Positions 1-7,156 of a stretch of 64,000 bases of DNA are shown here, in pieces. The translations under genes and the position numbers were made by a program. Positions within the stretch are counted from its first letter, which is position 1; each line of letters begins with the position of its first letter. Below the pieces are notes generated by a model, which was not told the DNA's origin, searched no databases, and was given only the letters and a program-made list of their open reading frames with translations. Location of the stretch: contig NZ_JXJU01000003.1 of the NCBI RefSeq assembly GCF_002441655.1, forward strand, positions 149,924-213,923. Reading direction: 5' to 3'. The stretch is from Lactococcus fujiensis JCM 16395 (lineage in GTDB: Bacteria; Bacillota; Bacilli; Lactobacillales; Streptococcaceae).

Positions 1-1
1 A

Positions 2-616
2 CCCAGACGTCGATTAATTTCATCGGGAATGTATGCGTCGGTCTTGAGCGAAATTGAAAAAGAAATAGTCAAAGGAAACCTTCTTGACGTCGGAACAGGT
101 GAGGGGACTTTTTTAGATTTAATCCCATTTTCTGGAAATAAATTTGGCTTCGATATTGCAAAAGATGGAATCGAAATGGCGACTGAACTTGAAATTCAGG
201 GATTTTTGAGTTTGTCAGATCTGACCAATTTGCCTTTTGCAGATCAAACATTTTCCACAATATTGAACATTTTTACGCCGTCAAATTATCATGAATTCAA
301 ACGTGTCATGACTGACGATGGTGTCGTCTTAAAAATTGTCCCTGATCAATTTTATTTGAGAGAACTTCGTGAAAGCTATGGAATTCCTCTCGACTATGAC
401 AACCATGCTGTCGTTGAACGCTTCAAGGAAGAGTTCCCAAAGCGTATTCAAAAAGAGATTCGTTCTGTTTTTGAAATACCAGAAGCACTTCGCCAAGACT
501 TTTTAGAAATGAGTCCACTTGAGTGGGCTGTCTCATCTGAAGTAAAAGCATTAGCTCACCAAAATCCACCAAAAACGGCAACGGTTCATGTTCAATTATT
601 AATTGGCAGAAAATAA
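2..616 (+). CDS. rlmA: 23S rRNA (guanine-N1-) methyltransferase, RlmA type, 5'-truncated by window edge
   Basis: SAM-dependent methyltransferase acting on 23S rRNA; Gram-positive members of this family methylate G748 (established for the family). The Rossmann motif I (LLDVGTGEGTF) is visible near the start and the C-terminal part, with SPLEW, resembles RlmA. The frame stays open upstream of the first ATG at position 29: codons from position 2 read PRRRLISSG, which fits the RlmA segment just before the methyltransferase domain. I therefore call a partial gene whose N-terminal zinc-finger part lies outside the window. A strong bidirectional hairpin follows the stop. The family call is good; the exact target base is inferred. 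Confidence 0.8.
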   Translation, partial: PRRRLISSGMYASVLSEIEKEIVKGNLLDVGTGEGTFLDLIPFSGNKFGFDIAKDGIEMATELEIQGFLSLSDLTNLPFADQTFSTILNIFTPSNYHEFKRVMTDDGVVLKIVPDQFYLRELRESYGIPLDYDNHAVVERFKEEFPKRIQKEIRSVFEIPEALRQDFLEMSPLEWAVSSEVKALAHQNPPKTATVHVQLLIGRK

Positions 617-630
617 ATCATTTGAAACAA

Positions 631-659
631 AAAAGTCTGTCACTTGTGACAGACTTTTT
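631..659. terminator. bidirectional Rho-independent terminator
   Basis: Thirteen-base-pair stem (AAAAGTCTGTCAC / GTGACAGACTTTT) with a two-base loop, A-run on one side and T-run on the other. It serves both the rlmA gene and the convergent small membrane protein gene. Confidence 0.9.
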
Positions 660-664
660 AATAT

Positions 665-946
665 TTATTTCATCAGCATTTTAAAGCCCTCGCTTAATCC
701 TTTTTTGCAAGCGAGAAAAATGATTAGGGAAAGGACAAAAGCAATAGGTACGGCAATGATCGCAGTCATTACTGACACAAGCCAGTATGTTAAAATTGCT
801 AACAAAACTGAAAAAAGAGCAATATTAACAAAAAATGTCAATTCAGAAACACGTTTATCAAGGTTCGATGAAGTTTTGTTTTGTGTTTCGGCGTAATCAT
901 AGTAAGTCTGTTTTTCGTAGAAGTCTTTAAAGTTTCTTAATTCCAT
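665..946 (-). CDS. small membrane protein, DUF3270-like
   Basis: 93 residues: a charged N-terminal half (about residues 1-35) followed by two hydrophobic segments (about 37-58 and 62-80) and a short basic tail. It resembles the DUF3270 family of streptococci and lactococci, whose function is unknown; in streptococci such genes lie beside U32 peptidase-family genes, as here. It is transcribed divergently from the U32 gene, with a good minus-strand promoter at 985-1013. The best Shine-Dalgarno candidate (AGGAAAG) is about 17 nt from the ATG, which is long. The overlapping plus-strand reading frame is a shadow. Confidence 0.7.
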   Translation of the reverse strand: MELRNFKDFYEKQTYYDYAETQNKTSSNLDKRVSELTFFVNIALFSVLLAILTYWLVSVMTAIIAVPIAFVLSLIIFLACKKGLSEGFKMLMK

Positions 947-984
947 AATGTTTTACTTAACTTTCCTGAATTTATGTACTTTTC

Positions 985-1013
985 ATTATAGTACAAATGA
1001 TAGACGATTACAA
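985..1013 (-). promoter_or_regulatory. promoter of the DUF3270-like gene
   Basis: On the minus strand TTGTAA (1013-1008), 17-bp spacer, TATAAT (990-985). Confidence 0.65.
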
Positions 1014-1097
1014 GTCAAATAGATATCGTTGGTTACAATAATATTACTGTTGTGTAAAAATAACTTTAAGTTGAAGTCTGAAAAGGACAAATAAACA

Positions 1098-1106
1098 TGA
1101 TATAAT
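1098..1106 (+). promoter_or_regulatory. extended -10 promoter of the first U32 gene
   Basis: TGATATAAT, a perfect extended -10 box, about 55 nt upstream of the ATG at 1163. No good -35 box at the right distance. Confidence 0.65.
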
Positions 1107-1162
1107 AGAAATCAGAATTGGGAACTCATTTAATCCATGAATGAAAGAGAAGATTGAAGAAA

Positions 1163-2092
1163 ATGATAAAAATTACAGCAACAGCAGAAAGTATTGAACA
1201 AGCTCGTAAATTGTTAGAAATAGGTGTTGATAATCTTAATATCGGAGAAGGTGAATTTGGACTGCGAGTTCCCACCGCTTTGACTTTGGACGAAATTCGT
1301 GAAATAACAAGGATGGCCCATGAAGCAGGAAAGACAGTAACTGTTGCAGTGAATGCTTTGATGCACGTCGAGAAAATGGAAAAAATTAAACCATTTCTTG
1401 ATTTTTTACAAGAAATTAAGGTCGATAGGATTACAGTTGGCGATGCAGGTGTTGTTTTTGTGCTTCAGCGTGATGGTTATACACTTCCATTTGTTTACGA
1501 TGCCTCAACGCTCGTTACCTCAGCGCGACAAGTAAATTTCTGGGCTGCGCAAGGAGCCATCGGGGCTGTTTTAGCGAGGGAATTACCCAAAGAAGAACTT
1601 GAAATAATGTCAACTCACCTTGATATACCTACCGAGATTTTGGTCTATGGTGCTACTGTCATTCATCAGAGCAAACGTCCCTTGTTGCAAAACTATTTCA
1701 ATTTTATCAAAGTGGACAGTGAAAATGTAGGTAAAGGTCGCCAGGCAAATCATTTTATTTCAGAACCTAAAAAAGAAGATACTCACTATAGTATTTTTGA
1801 AGATCAGCAGGGGACGCATATCTTTGCAAATGATGATATTAATATGATGACTGAACTTGCAGACTTGTCTCAAATGGGGTATCAAAATTGGAAGCTCGAT
1901 GGTATCTTCACACCTGGAGATGGGTTTGTTGAGATTGCTCAATTATTTGTTGAAGCGAAAATATTAGTGGAATCAAACCAATTTACTTTAGCAGAAGCAA
2001 CACGTTTGGATGAAGCCGTTCGTCGATTACACCCAGCAGAACGCACTGTTTCACATGGTTTTTATGACATAAATCCTGCAAAAATTAAGTGA
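1163..2092 (+). CDS. trhP1: U32 peptidase-family protein, short form (TrhP1/YrrN-like)
   Basis: 309 residues of the U32 family. In Bacillus the two U32 proteins YrrN (309 aa) and YrrO (422 aa) are together required for 5-hydroxyuridine at tRNA position 34 (TrhP1/TrhP2); this window has one of each size. The TIM-barrel-like repeats (ITATAES..., NIGEGEFGLRVP) fit. The four cysteines of the long form are absent here: at the signature position it reads EILVYGATVIHQSKRP. I chose the ATG at 1163; a TTG nine bases upstream is in frame. The next gene starts directly after its stop. Function is inferred from family and pairing. Confidence 0.75.
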   Translation: MIKITATAESIEQARKLLEIGVDNLNIGEGEFGLRVPTALTLDEIREITRMAHEAGKTVTVAVNALMHVEKMEKIKPFLDFLQEIKVDRITVGDAGVVFVLQRDGYTLPFVYDASTLVTSARQVNFWAAQGAIGAVLARELPKEELEIMSTHLDIPTEILVYGATVIHQSKRPLLQNYFNFIKVDSENVGKGRQANHFISEPKKEDTHYSIFEDQQGTHIFANDDINMMTELADLSQMGYQNWKLDGIFTPGDGFVEIAQLFVEAKILVESNQFTLAEATRLDEAVRRLHPAERTVSHGFYDINPAKIK

Positions 2093-2563
2093 ATGGCCAA
2101 TCTGGTGAGTAAAAGAATGCAGATTAAAAAATATCATGCCATTGACCTCGATATTTATGAGGCAGGATTAGAATTACGAAATAAAATTCTGAGAATTCCA
2201 TTAGGAAAAAGTCTATACGATGAAAATTTATCTATTGAAAAAGAAAATGATTTTTATGGTTTATTTCTAGAAAATGTATTGTCTGCGACGCTTGGAATTT
2301 TTGAAGAAAGTCCTATAATTGCACATTTAACCTCATTTGCGGTCGAAGAAAAGGTACAACAAATGGGCGTTGGCAGTGCACTATTAAATTTCGTCGAAAA
2401 TGACTTAGTCAAAATGGGATTCAAAGAAATTGAGGTTAGTGCTCGTCAGACAGCATTAGGATTTTATCAAAAAATGGGTTTTGAAGTAAGTGACGGACCA
2501 ATTTGGAATGAAGACTTGGAAATCTGGGACTTCTTAATGTTCAAAAAATTGAAAGATATTTAG
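2093..2563 (+). CDS. GNAT family N-acetyltransferase
   Basis: About 156 residues with the GNAT fold; the acetyl-CoA loop is visible as VQQMGVGSALLNF and the C-terminal beta4-beta5 part as SARQTALGFYQKMGFEV. The substrate is unknown. Its ATG directly follows the stop of the U32 gene, so the two are co-transcribed. A second ATG at 2117 has a better Shine-Dalgarno (GGTGAG about 8 nt before) and may be the true start, giving 148 residues. In Bacillus the corresponding neighbours are trmR-yrrN-yrrO, so this gene sits where a tRNA methyltransferase might be expected; nothing in its sequence suggests that role. Confidence 0.8.
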   Translation: MANLVSKRMQIKKYHAIDLDIYEAGLELRNKILRIPLGKSLYDENLSIEKENDFYGLFLENVLSATLGIFEESPIIAHLTSFAVEEKVQQMGVGSALLNFVENDLVKMGFKEIEVSARQTALGFYQKMGFEVSDGPIWNEDLEIWDFLMFKKLKDI

Positions 2564-2577
2564 AAAAATATTAATAG

Positions 2578-2601
2578 AAGGCTATTTTGTAATAGTCTTT
2601 T
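2578..2601 (+). terminator. Rho-independent terminator after GNAT gene
   Basis: Nine-base-pair stem AAGGCTATT / AATAGTCTT with loop TTGT and a short T-run. Confidence 0.6.
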
Positions 2602-2667
2602 AATTATTTCAAAGTTGAGAAATTAAGAAAAAGTTCACAATGTCAAATAGATTTGTCACAGGTTCTG

Positions 2668-2697
2668 TTGGGAATGGTTGAAAGATTCTTGTAAAAT
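2668..2697 (+). promoter_or_regulatory. probable promoter of the long U32 gene
   Basis: TTGGGA (2668-2673), 18-bp spacer, TAAAAT (2692-2697). Moderate match; leader about 110 nt to the ATG at 2814. Confidence 0.45.
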
Positions 2698-2813
2698 AGG
2701 AGTATAAAAAGTTTTGGTCATTAAGTCTGATTTGCATGAGGCTTAAAAGGAGAGTGAGTTTTCATTCGACCTTTTCAAAATACTTACTATCTTGAAAATA
2801 GAAGGAATCTAAA

Positions 2814-4112
2814 ATGCAAAAAAAATTAAATCGTCCTGAAGTTTTGGCTCCAGCAGGAACTTTGGAAAAGCTCAAAGTAGCGATTAAATATGGTGCTGAC
2901 GCCGTTTATATTGGTGGACAGGCTTATGGGTTGCGCTCTCGTGCTGGAAACTTTTCGTTTGAAGAAATGGCTGAAGGCGTTGCTTTCGCGAAAGCACACC
3001 ATGCCAAGGTTTACGTAGCTGCAAACATGGTTACCCATGAAGGAAATGAAAAAGGTGCAGGAGAATGGTTTAGAACCTTGCGAGACATCGGAATTTCTGC
3101 CGTTATCGTTTCTGATCCAGCATTAATTTCAATTTGTGCCAGTGAGGCCCCGGGTTTAGCCATTCATTTGTCAACACAGGCGTCGGCCACAAATTATGAA
3201 ACCTTACAATTTTGGCAAAAATTAGGATTGGAACGCGTAGTATTGGCACGGGAAGTCTCAATGAACGAACTTTCTGAGATTCGCAAACATACAGATATAG
3301 AAATTGAAGCATTTGTACATGGAGCAATGTGTATTTCCTATTCTGGTCGATGTGTTTTATCAAATTATATGAGTTTGCGTGATGCCAATCGGGGGGGCTG
3401 TTCTCAGTCATGTCGCTGGAAATATGATTTATATGATCTTCCTTTTGGTCAAGAGCGAAAATCCATTCATGGCGAAATCCCTGAAGCATTTTCAATGTCT
3501 GCTGTGGATATGAGTATGATTGACCATATTCCTGATATGATTGAAAATGGAGTCAATTCCTTGAAAATTGAGGGACGCATGAAATCAATTCATTATGTAT
3601 CAACGGTAGCAATGGTATACAAAAAAGCAATTGATGCATATCTTGAAGGAGCGGATGTATATGAAAAGGTGAAGCAAAGCTTGGTGGATGAATTATGGAA
3701 AGTTGCCCAAAGGGAATTAGATACGGGCTTCTATTATAGTACTCCTGACGAAAATAAACAGCTGTTTGGTGCCCGTCGAAAAATTCCTGAATACAAATTT
3801 GTCGGAGAGGTTGTTGATTATGATGCAGAGGCAATGGTAGCTACAATCCGTCAGCGAAATGTTATCCAAGAGGGGGATGCTATTGAATTTTATGGCCCCG
3901 GTTTCCGTCATGTGGAAACCATCGTCCAAAATCTGCGTTTAGCAGAAAACGATGAAATCATTGACAGGGCCCCAAATCCAATGACCTTGCTCCATATTGA
4001 TGTTCCATTTGCTGTTGTCCCAGGAGACATGATTCGTAAGTCAGGGTCAGGGCTAATTAACTTATATGACAAGTCTACAGGAGTAAGAAAAACAGTTCGT
4101 GCCCAAGCATAG
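2814..4112 (+). CDS. trhP2: U32 peptidase-family protein, long form (TrhP2/YrrO-like)
   Basis: 432 residues, the long U32 form; YrrO of Bacillus is 422. Such proteins act in prephenate-dependent hydroxylation of tRNA U34 (family knowledge), not in proteolysis as the old name suggests. The U32 signature is intact: EAFVHGAMCISYSGRCVLS at about residues 166-184, followed by GGCSQSC, giving four cysteines that fit an iron-sulfur cluster. The C-terminal part (from about 330) is the extra domain of long U32 proteins. A promoter and a terminator bracket the gene, so it is its own transcription unit apart from the short paralog. An ATG with AAGGAAT-type ribosome binding context starts it. Confidence 0.85.
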   Translation: MQKKLNRPEVLAPAGTLEKLKVAIKYGADAVYIGGQAYGLRSRAGNFSFEEMAEGVAFAKAHHAKVYVAANMVTHEGNEKGAGEWFRTLRDIGISAVIVSDPALISICASEAPGLAIHLSTQASATNYETLQFWQKLGLERVVLAREVSMNELSEIRKHTDIEIEAFVHGAMCISYSGRCVLSNYMSLRDANRGGCSQSCRWKYDLYDLPFGQERKSIHGEIPEAFSMSAVDMSMIDHIPDMIENGVNSLKIEGRMKSIHYVSTVAMVYKKAIDAYLEGADVYEKVKQSLVDELWKVAQRELDTGFYYSTPDENKQLFGARRKIPEYKFVGEVVDYDAEAMVATIRQRNVIQEGDAIEFYGPGFRHVETIVQNLRLAENDEIIDRAPNPMTLLHIDVPFAVVPGDMIRKSGSGLINLYDKSTGVRKTVRAQA

Positions 4113-4121
4113 TATAGATTG

Positions 4122-4149
4122 AAATCTGTCTTTTAGACAGATTTTTTTT
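4122..4149 (+). terminator. Rho-independent terminator
   Basis: Stem AAATCTGTC / GACAGATTT, loop TTTTA, followed by a run of T. Confidence 0.9.
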
Positions 4150-4207
4150 CATATTTATGCTTAAATAGGAGATGAAGAAAACTAGAAAATAGAAAGATGA
4201 GTAGAAG

Positions 4208-4924
4208 ATGAAAAAAATTGGCGTTTATTTTGGTACATTTGCACCAATGCACATAGGACATTTGCATCAGGTTTATAAAGCAGCATTTGAAAATGATGAA
4301 GTTCTGCTTGTTGCATCAGGTTTTGATGACGATCGTGGTGCGAAAATAGGACTCGATTTGAATCGGCGCGTTTCAGCACTGACAGAATTTTTTTCAGATG
4401 AATCTCATATTCATGTTGTAAAATTAGACGAAAATGACTTACCACCGATGCCTGATGGTTGGGACGAGTGGACTAGTCGATTGCTTGAGTTTGTCCATTC
4501 GATTGCTGAAGGTGAAATTTTCAAAGCAACATTTTATGTAGGGGAAGAAGAGTACGTCACAGAATTGAGAAAACGCTTTCCACTGAATGAGAATACTTAC
4601 CTTGCCAAAATTGCTGATCGGTCAAATATTCCAATTTCGGCGACTCAAATCAGAAGTCAGCCACAAAAAAATTGGGAAAAAATTATCCCGACTTTTCAAC
4701 CTTATTTTGTCAAAAGGGTGAAAATAAAAACCGTCAATGCCGACCTTCTTATATTACGATTAAATAAACTTTTTGCGAATTCTGGAGTTCAATTTGTTTC
4801 AACAGCAACCCCCATTTATGATTTAGAACTTGAGTGTCATCAAAGACAGCTCCTGCAAGATTTTTATACGATCATTGACCAAGTTAACAAAATCTACGAT
4901 TTAGAAGTCTTGAGACTAAAATAA
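4208..4924 (+). CDS. NadR-like nicotinamide-nucleotide adenylyltransferase lacking the kinase P-loop
   Basis: 238 residues. The N-terminal part is a nucleotidyltransferase: GVYFGTFAPMHIGHL (residues 5-19, HxGH motif H15-H18) and ISATQIRSQ at about 143-151. These make and break the adenylyl bond in NMN-to-NAD conversion in the NadR family. Full-length NadR proteins are about 350-380 residues and continue into a ribosylnicotinamide kinase with a Walker A motif after a sequence like FVKRV. Here FVKRVKI is present at about 164-170 but no GxxxxGKS follows; only about 68 residues remain, loosely resembling the end of the kinase. The kinase therefore seems deleted. NMNAT activity is inferred. Confidence 0.7.
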   Translation: MKKIGVYFGTFAPMHIGHLHQVYKAAFENDEVLLVASGFDDDRGAKIGLDLNRRVSALTEFFSDESHIHVVKLDENDLPPMPDGWDEWTSRLLEFVHSIAEGEIFKATFYVGEEEYVTELRKRFPLNENTYLAKIADRSNIPISATQIRSQPQKNWEKIIPTFQPYFVKRVKIKTVNADLLILRLNKLFANSGVQFVSTATPIYDLELECHQRQLLQDFYTIIDQVNKIYDLEVLRLK

Positions 4925-4925
4925 T

Positions 4926-4950
4926 AAATCAGAGCTTAATGCTCTGATTT
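4926..4950. terminator. bidirectional terminator between convergent genes
   Basis: Ten-base-pair stem AAATCAGAGC / GCTCTGATTT with loop TTAAT. It overlaps the end of the MerR gene on the minus strand. Confidence 0.85.
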
Positions 4951-5304
4951 ATTTTGTAGTTTTTCATAAAAATGGTGTTTCTTTAACAAAATGAAATCCA
5001 AATGATTTTCAAGTTCGCTAATTTGATGGCGTAAAATGCGTTCTTGATCAACTAAGATACTGATGCGTTGGATGATTGTTTGGTCGCCTTTCTTACGAAG
5101 CTCAGCATAGTTTAACATCGTTTCCAGATTCATTCCGATTTGTTTTGCCTGTTTTATGAAACGAATCCATTCCAAGTCATCTTCAGAAAATGTACGATAG
5201 CCATTTTCTAATCTTTTTGGCTCCAAAATCCTAATTGTTTCATAATAACGAAGCGTTGAAATGGGTAATCCTGTCAATTGGGATATTTCTGATATTTTAT
5301 ACAT
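4936..5304 (-). CDS. MerR family transcriptional regulator
   Basis: 122 residues. The N-terminal winged helix-turn-helix is clear (YKISEISQLTGLPISTLRYYE, then NGYRTFSEDDLEWI), followed by a dimerisation helix at about 75-115. There is no cysteine cluster, so it is not a metal-sensing MerR; it fits the AdhR-like group that controls aldehyde or redox enzymes (inference). It is divergent from a 119-bp gene fragment (5379-5497), which suggests that its original target gene has been lost or broken. Confidence 0.85.
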   Translation of the reverse strand: MYKISEISQLTGLPISTLRYYETIRILEPKRLENGYRTFSEDDLEWIRFIKQAKQIGMNLETMLNYAELRKKGDQTIIQRISILVDQERILRHQISELENHLDFILLKKHHFYEKLQNKSEH

Positions 5305-5378
5305 TATTTCCTCACAAAATCATTGCCCTCAAGTGAACTTTATAGTTTGTACTAATTATAACAAAAAAGGGAGAAACG

Positions 5379-5497
5379 ATGAATAAAGTGACAGTGCTCT
5401 GTTTATTCGATGCATTCCACAGGTCGAATTTTCTAACATGTTAAATGCGATTGATATTGTAAAAGCCTTGGTTGAAAAAGAAAAAGAGAACCTCTAG
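5379..5497 (+). pseudogene. gene fragment divergent from the MerR gene
   Basis: An ATG at 5379 preceded by AAAAGGGAG opens MNKVTVLCLFDAFHRS and stops after 21 codons. In another frame the sequence continues as IPQVEFSNMLNAIDIVKALVEKEK and ends with TAG at 5495-5497. This looks like the start and end of one coding sequence joined across a frameshift and a large deletion. The position, divergent from a MerR regulator, is where its regulated gene would be. I do not recognise the parent family. The end overlaps the recF terminator stem, so the last codons may be coincidental. Confidence 0.35.
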
Positions 5498-5509
5498 TTC
5501 TCTTTTTCT
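5479..5509 (-). terminator. terminator of recF
   Basis: Perfect 13-bp stem AGAAAAAGAGAAC / GTTCTCTTTTTCT with loop CTCTA. On the minus strand it is followed by a T-rich run, so it ends recF transcription; the recF stop codon lies in the loop. Confidence 0.75.
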
Positions 5510-6573
5510 TCAATTGTTCCCTGATTGACAGTAAATACAGATAAGTTTTCTGGCATATTTTTCAAATGGTCAAGTGTTGTTGTCGTCATAAAAGTTTGTG
5601 TTTTCCCCAAACTGGTTTTTATCAAATCGAGTTGTCGCGTATTATCTAATTCACTCATGACATCGTCTAAAAGTAAAATAGGGTATTCACCAGTTTCTTC
5701 ATAAATCAAATCAATTTCAGCTAATTTGACAGATAAAGCCACTGTCCTTTGTTGACCCTGACTTCCGAAGTCAGCAACATTCATATCGTTAATGATAAAT
5801 TGCAAATCATCACGGTGCGGTCCCACACTGGTTAAATGACGATAAGTGTCGAGCGAGTGGCGCTCAGTCAGTTCTGACAGAAAATCATCTTTCACGTGTT
5901 TTTGATAAATGATCTGAAGTTTTTCTTTATCATGGGTCAATTGCGCATGAACTTTTTGGGCATAATGATTTAATTTTTCGATGAATTTAGCACGTTGTTC
6001 AATAAGTTTGTTTCCATGTAAAACGAGTTGTTCATCTAATACAGCCAAAAAATGAGCATCGATTTTATCAGAATCAAATTTTAAATATGCATTCCGCTCT
6101 TTTAAAGCGCGATTATAACGAACGCTATCATAGAGATAAACAGGACGAATTTGCCCAAGCTCCATATCCATGAAACGTCGACGACCAGCTGGCGCACCTT
6201 TGACTAATTCCAAATTCTCAGGTGCAAACATTATTAAATTGAGCTGCCCAATGTAATCTGCAAGTCGATTTTCTTTCAAATGATTCGCTTTTGCGATTCG
6301 GCCTTTGTGATTCAAAATAACTTCAAGCGGAACACGTCCGCCATTCTTTTCAACTAGGCCGGCCACCTTCATTTCTTTAGCTGTCCAACGAATCAGTTCT
6401 TTATCGTGGCTCGTCCGGTGAGAACGAGTCAAAGCTAGAAAATAAATGGCTTCAAGGATATTCGTTTTTCCCTGAGCATTCTGTCCTAAAAAAATATTGA
6501 GCTGCGGATGAAAATCTAACTCAAGGTGCTCATAATTTCTAAAATTGGTTAACTGAAGAGAATTTAGTTTCAT
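5494..6573 (-). CDS. recF: DNA replication and repair protein RecF
   Basis: 359 residues, the usual RecF length. SMC-like ATPase that binds gapped DNA and loads RecA with RecO and RecR. Walker A is GQNAQGKTN at residues 30-38, the signature motif GSQGQQRT lies near 265-272, and Walker B is PILLLDDVMSELD near the end. It follows yaaA closely with 19 nt between them. Unlike in Bacillus, dnaA-dnaN and gyrB are not neighbours here; the recF-yaaA pair is detached, as is usual in lactococci and streptococci. Confidence 0.97.
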   Translation of the reverse strand: MKLNSLQLTNFRNYEHLELDFHPQLNIFLGQNAQGKTNILEAIYFLALTRSHRTSHDKELIRWTAKEMKVAGLVEKNGGRVPLEVILNHKGRIAKANHLKENRLADYIGQLNLIMFAPENLELVKGAPAGRRRFMDMELGQIRPVYLYDSVRYNRALKERNAYLKFDSDKIDAHFLAVLDEQLVLHGNKLIEQRAKFIEKLNHYAQKVHAQLTHDKEKLQIIYQKHVKDDFLSELTERHSLDTYRHLTSVGPHRDDLQFIINDMNVADFGSQGQQRTVALSVKLAEIDLIYEETGEYPILLLDDVMSELDNTRQLDLIKTSLGKTQTFMTTTTLDHLKNMPENLSVFTVNQGTIEEKEN

Positions 6574-6592
6574 TCATTTTACCAAACTGAGA

Positions 6593-6955
6593 TCAAGAAC
6601 GACCTGGAAAACGTGGTGCAGCTTTCTTAGGTGCTTTTTTAGGCTTATTTTCTGCATTCATTTTCTTGACGATTGCTTTTACTCGATCCTCTTCAGCTTT
6701 TTCCTCATTACGATCCGCAAGTTGTTGTGCTGTTGCGGCAACGAAACGGACTGATAAATCATAAGTTGGAAGCTCAAGTAAGTCTCCATCGTGCATTTTT
6801 TTACCACGTCTATTTTCAGGTTCGTGATTATGGAAAATTTCTCCGTCGTTAGATGCCAAAAACATCTTCGCTTGACCACCTGTAGCAATCAAGCCTAATT
6901 CTTTCAACGCTTGACCTAGTGTAATGTATTCTTCAAATAATATAAAATTTTGCAT
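6593..6955 (-). CDS. yaaA: S4 domain protein YaaA
   Basis: 120 residues. The S4 RNA-binding domain is at about residues 10-70 (ITLGQALKELGLIATGGQAKMFL, then RRGKKMHDGDLLEL). The family is the small S4 protein found beside recF; it resembles RlbA. The last 40 residues are rich in Lys and Ala and likely disordered or RNA-binding. The precise role is not known. It is the first gene of the yaaA-recF unit, divergent from the M16 genes. Confidence 0.9.
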   Translation of the reverse strand: MQNFILFEEYITLGQALKELGLIATGGQAKMFLASNDGEIFHNHEPENRRGKKMHDGDLLELPTYDLSVRFVAATAQQLADRNEEKAEEDRVKAIVKKMNAENKPKKAPKKAAPRFPGRS

Positions 6956-7009
6956 AACCCAATTTTAACACAAATTTTAAAGAATCGTACGTGTATTTTT
7001 TTGAGATTT

Positions 7010-7018
7010 TGGTATAAT
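7010..7018 (+). promoter_or_regulatory. extended -10 promoter of the M16 operon
   Basis: TGGTATAAT. The transcript would have a leader of about 130 nt with two hairpins: a long imperfect GTAGAG..AATT / AATT..CTCTAC pairing (about 7056-7099) and GAACAA-AATA-TTGTTC (7118-7133). Confidence 0.6.
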
Positions 7019-7156
7019 AGAATTTACTAGAAAAGTTGCCAAAAAGATGTAGAGAAATTGGAATTTAAAAGTAAGAAATTGATTAGGGGAATTCTCTACT
7101 ATTAAGACAACTCGCTCGAACAAAATATTGTTCCTGCATGAAAGTGAATTGAAAAT

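Noticed and set aside
603..896. 97-codon plus-strand frame after rlmA
   Set aside because: Opposite the small DUF3270-like membrane protein and running through the bidirectional terminator.
3103..3495. 130-codon frame on the minus strand
   Set aside because: Opposite the conserved cysteine region of the long U32 gene; no family resemblance.
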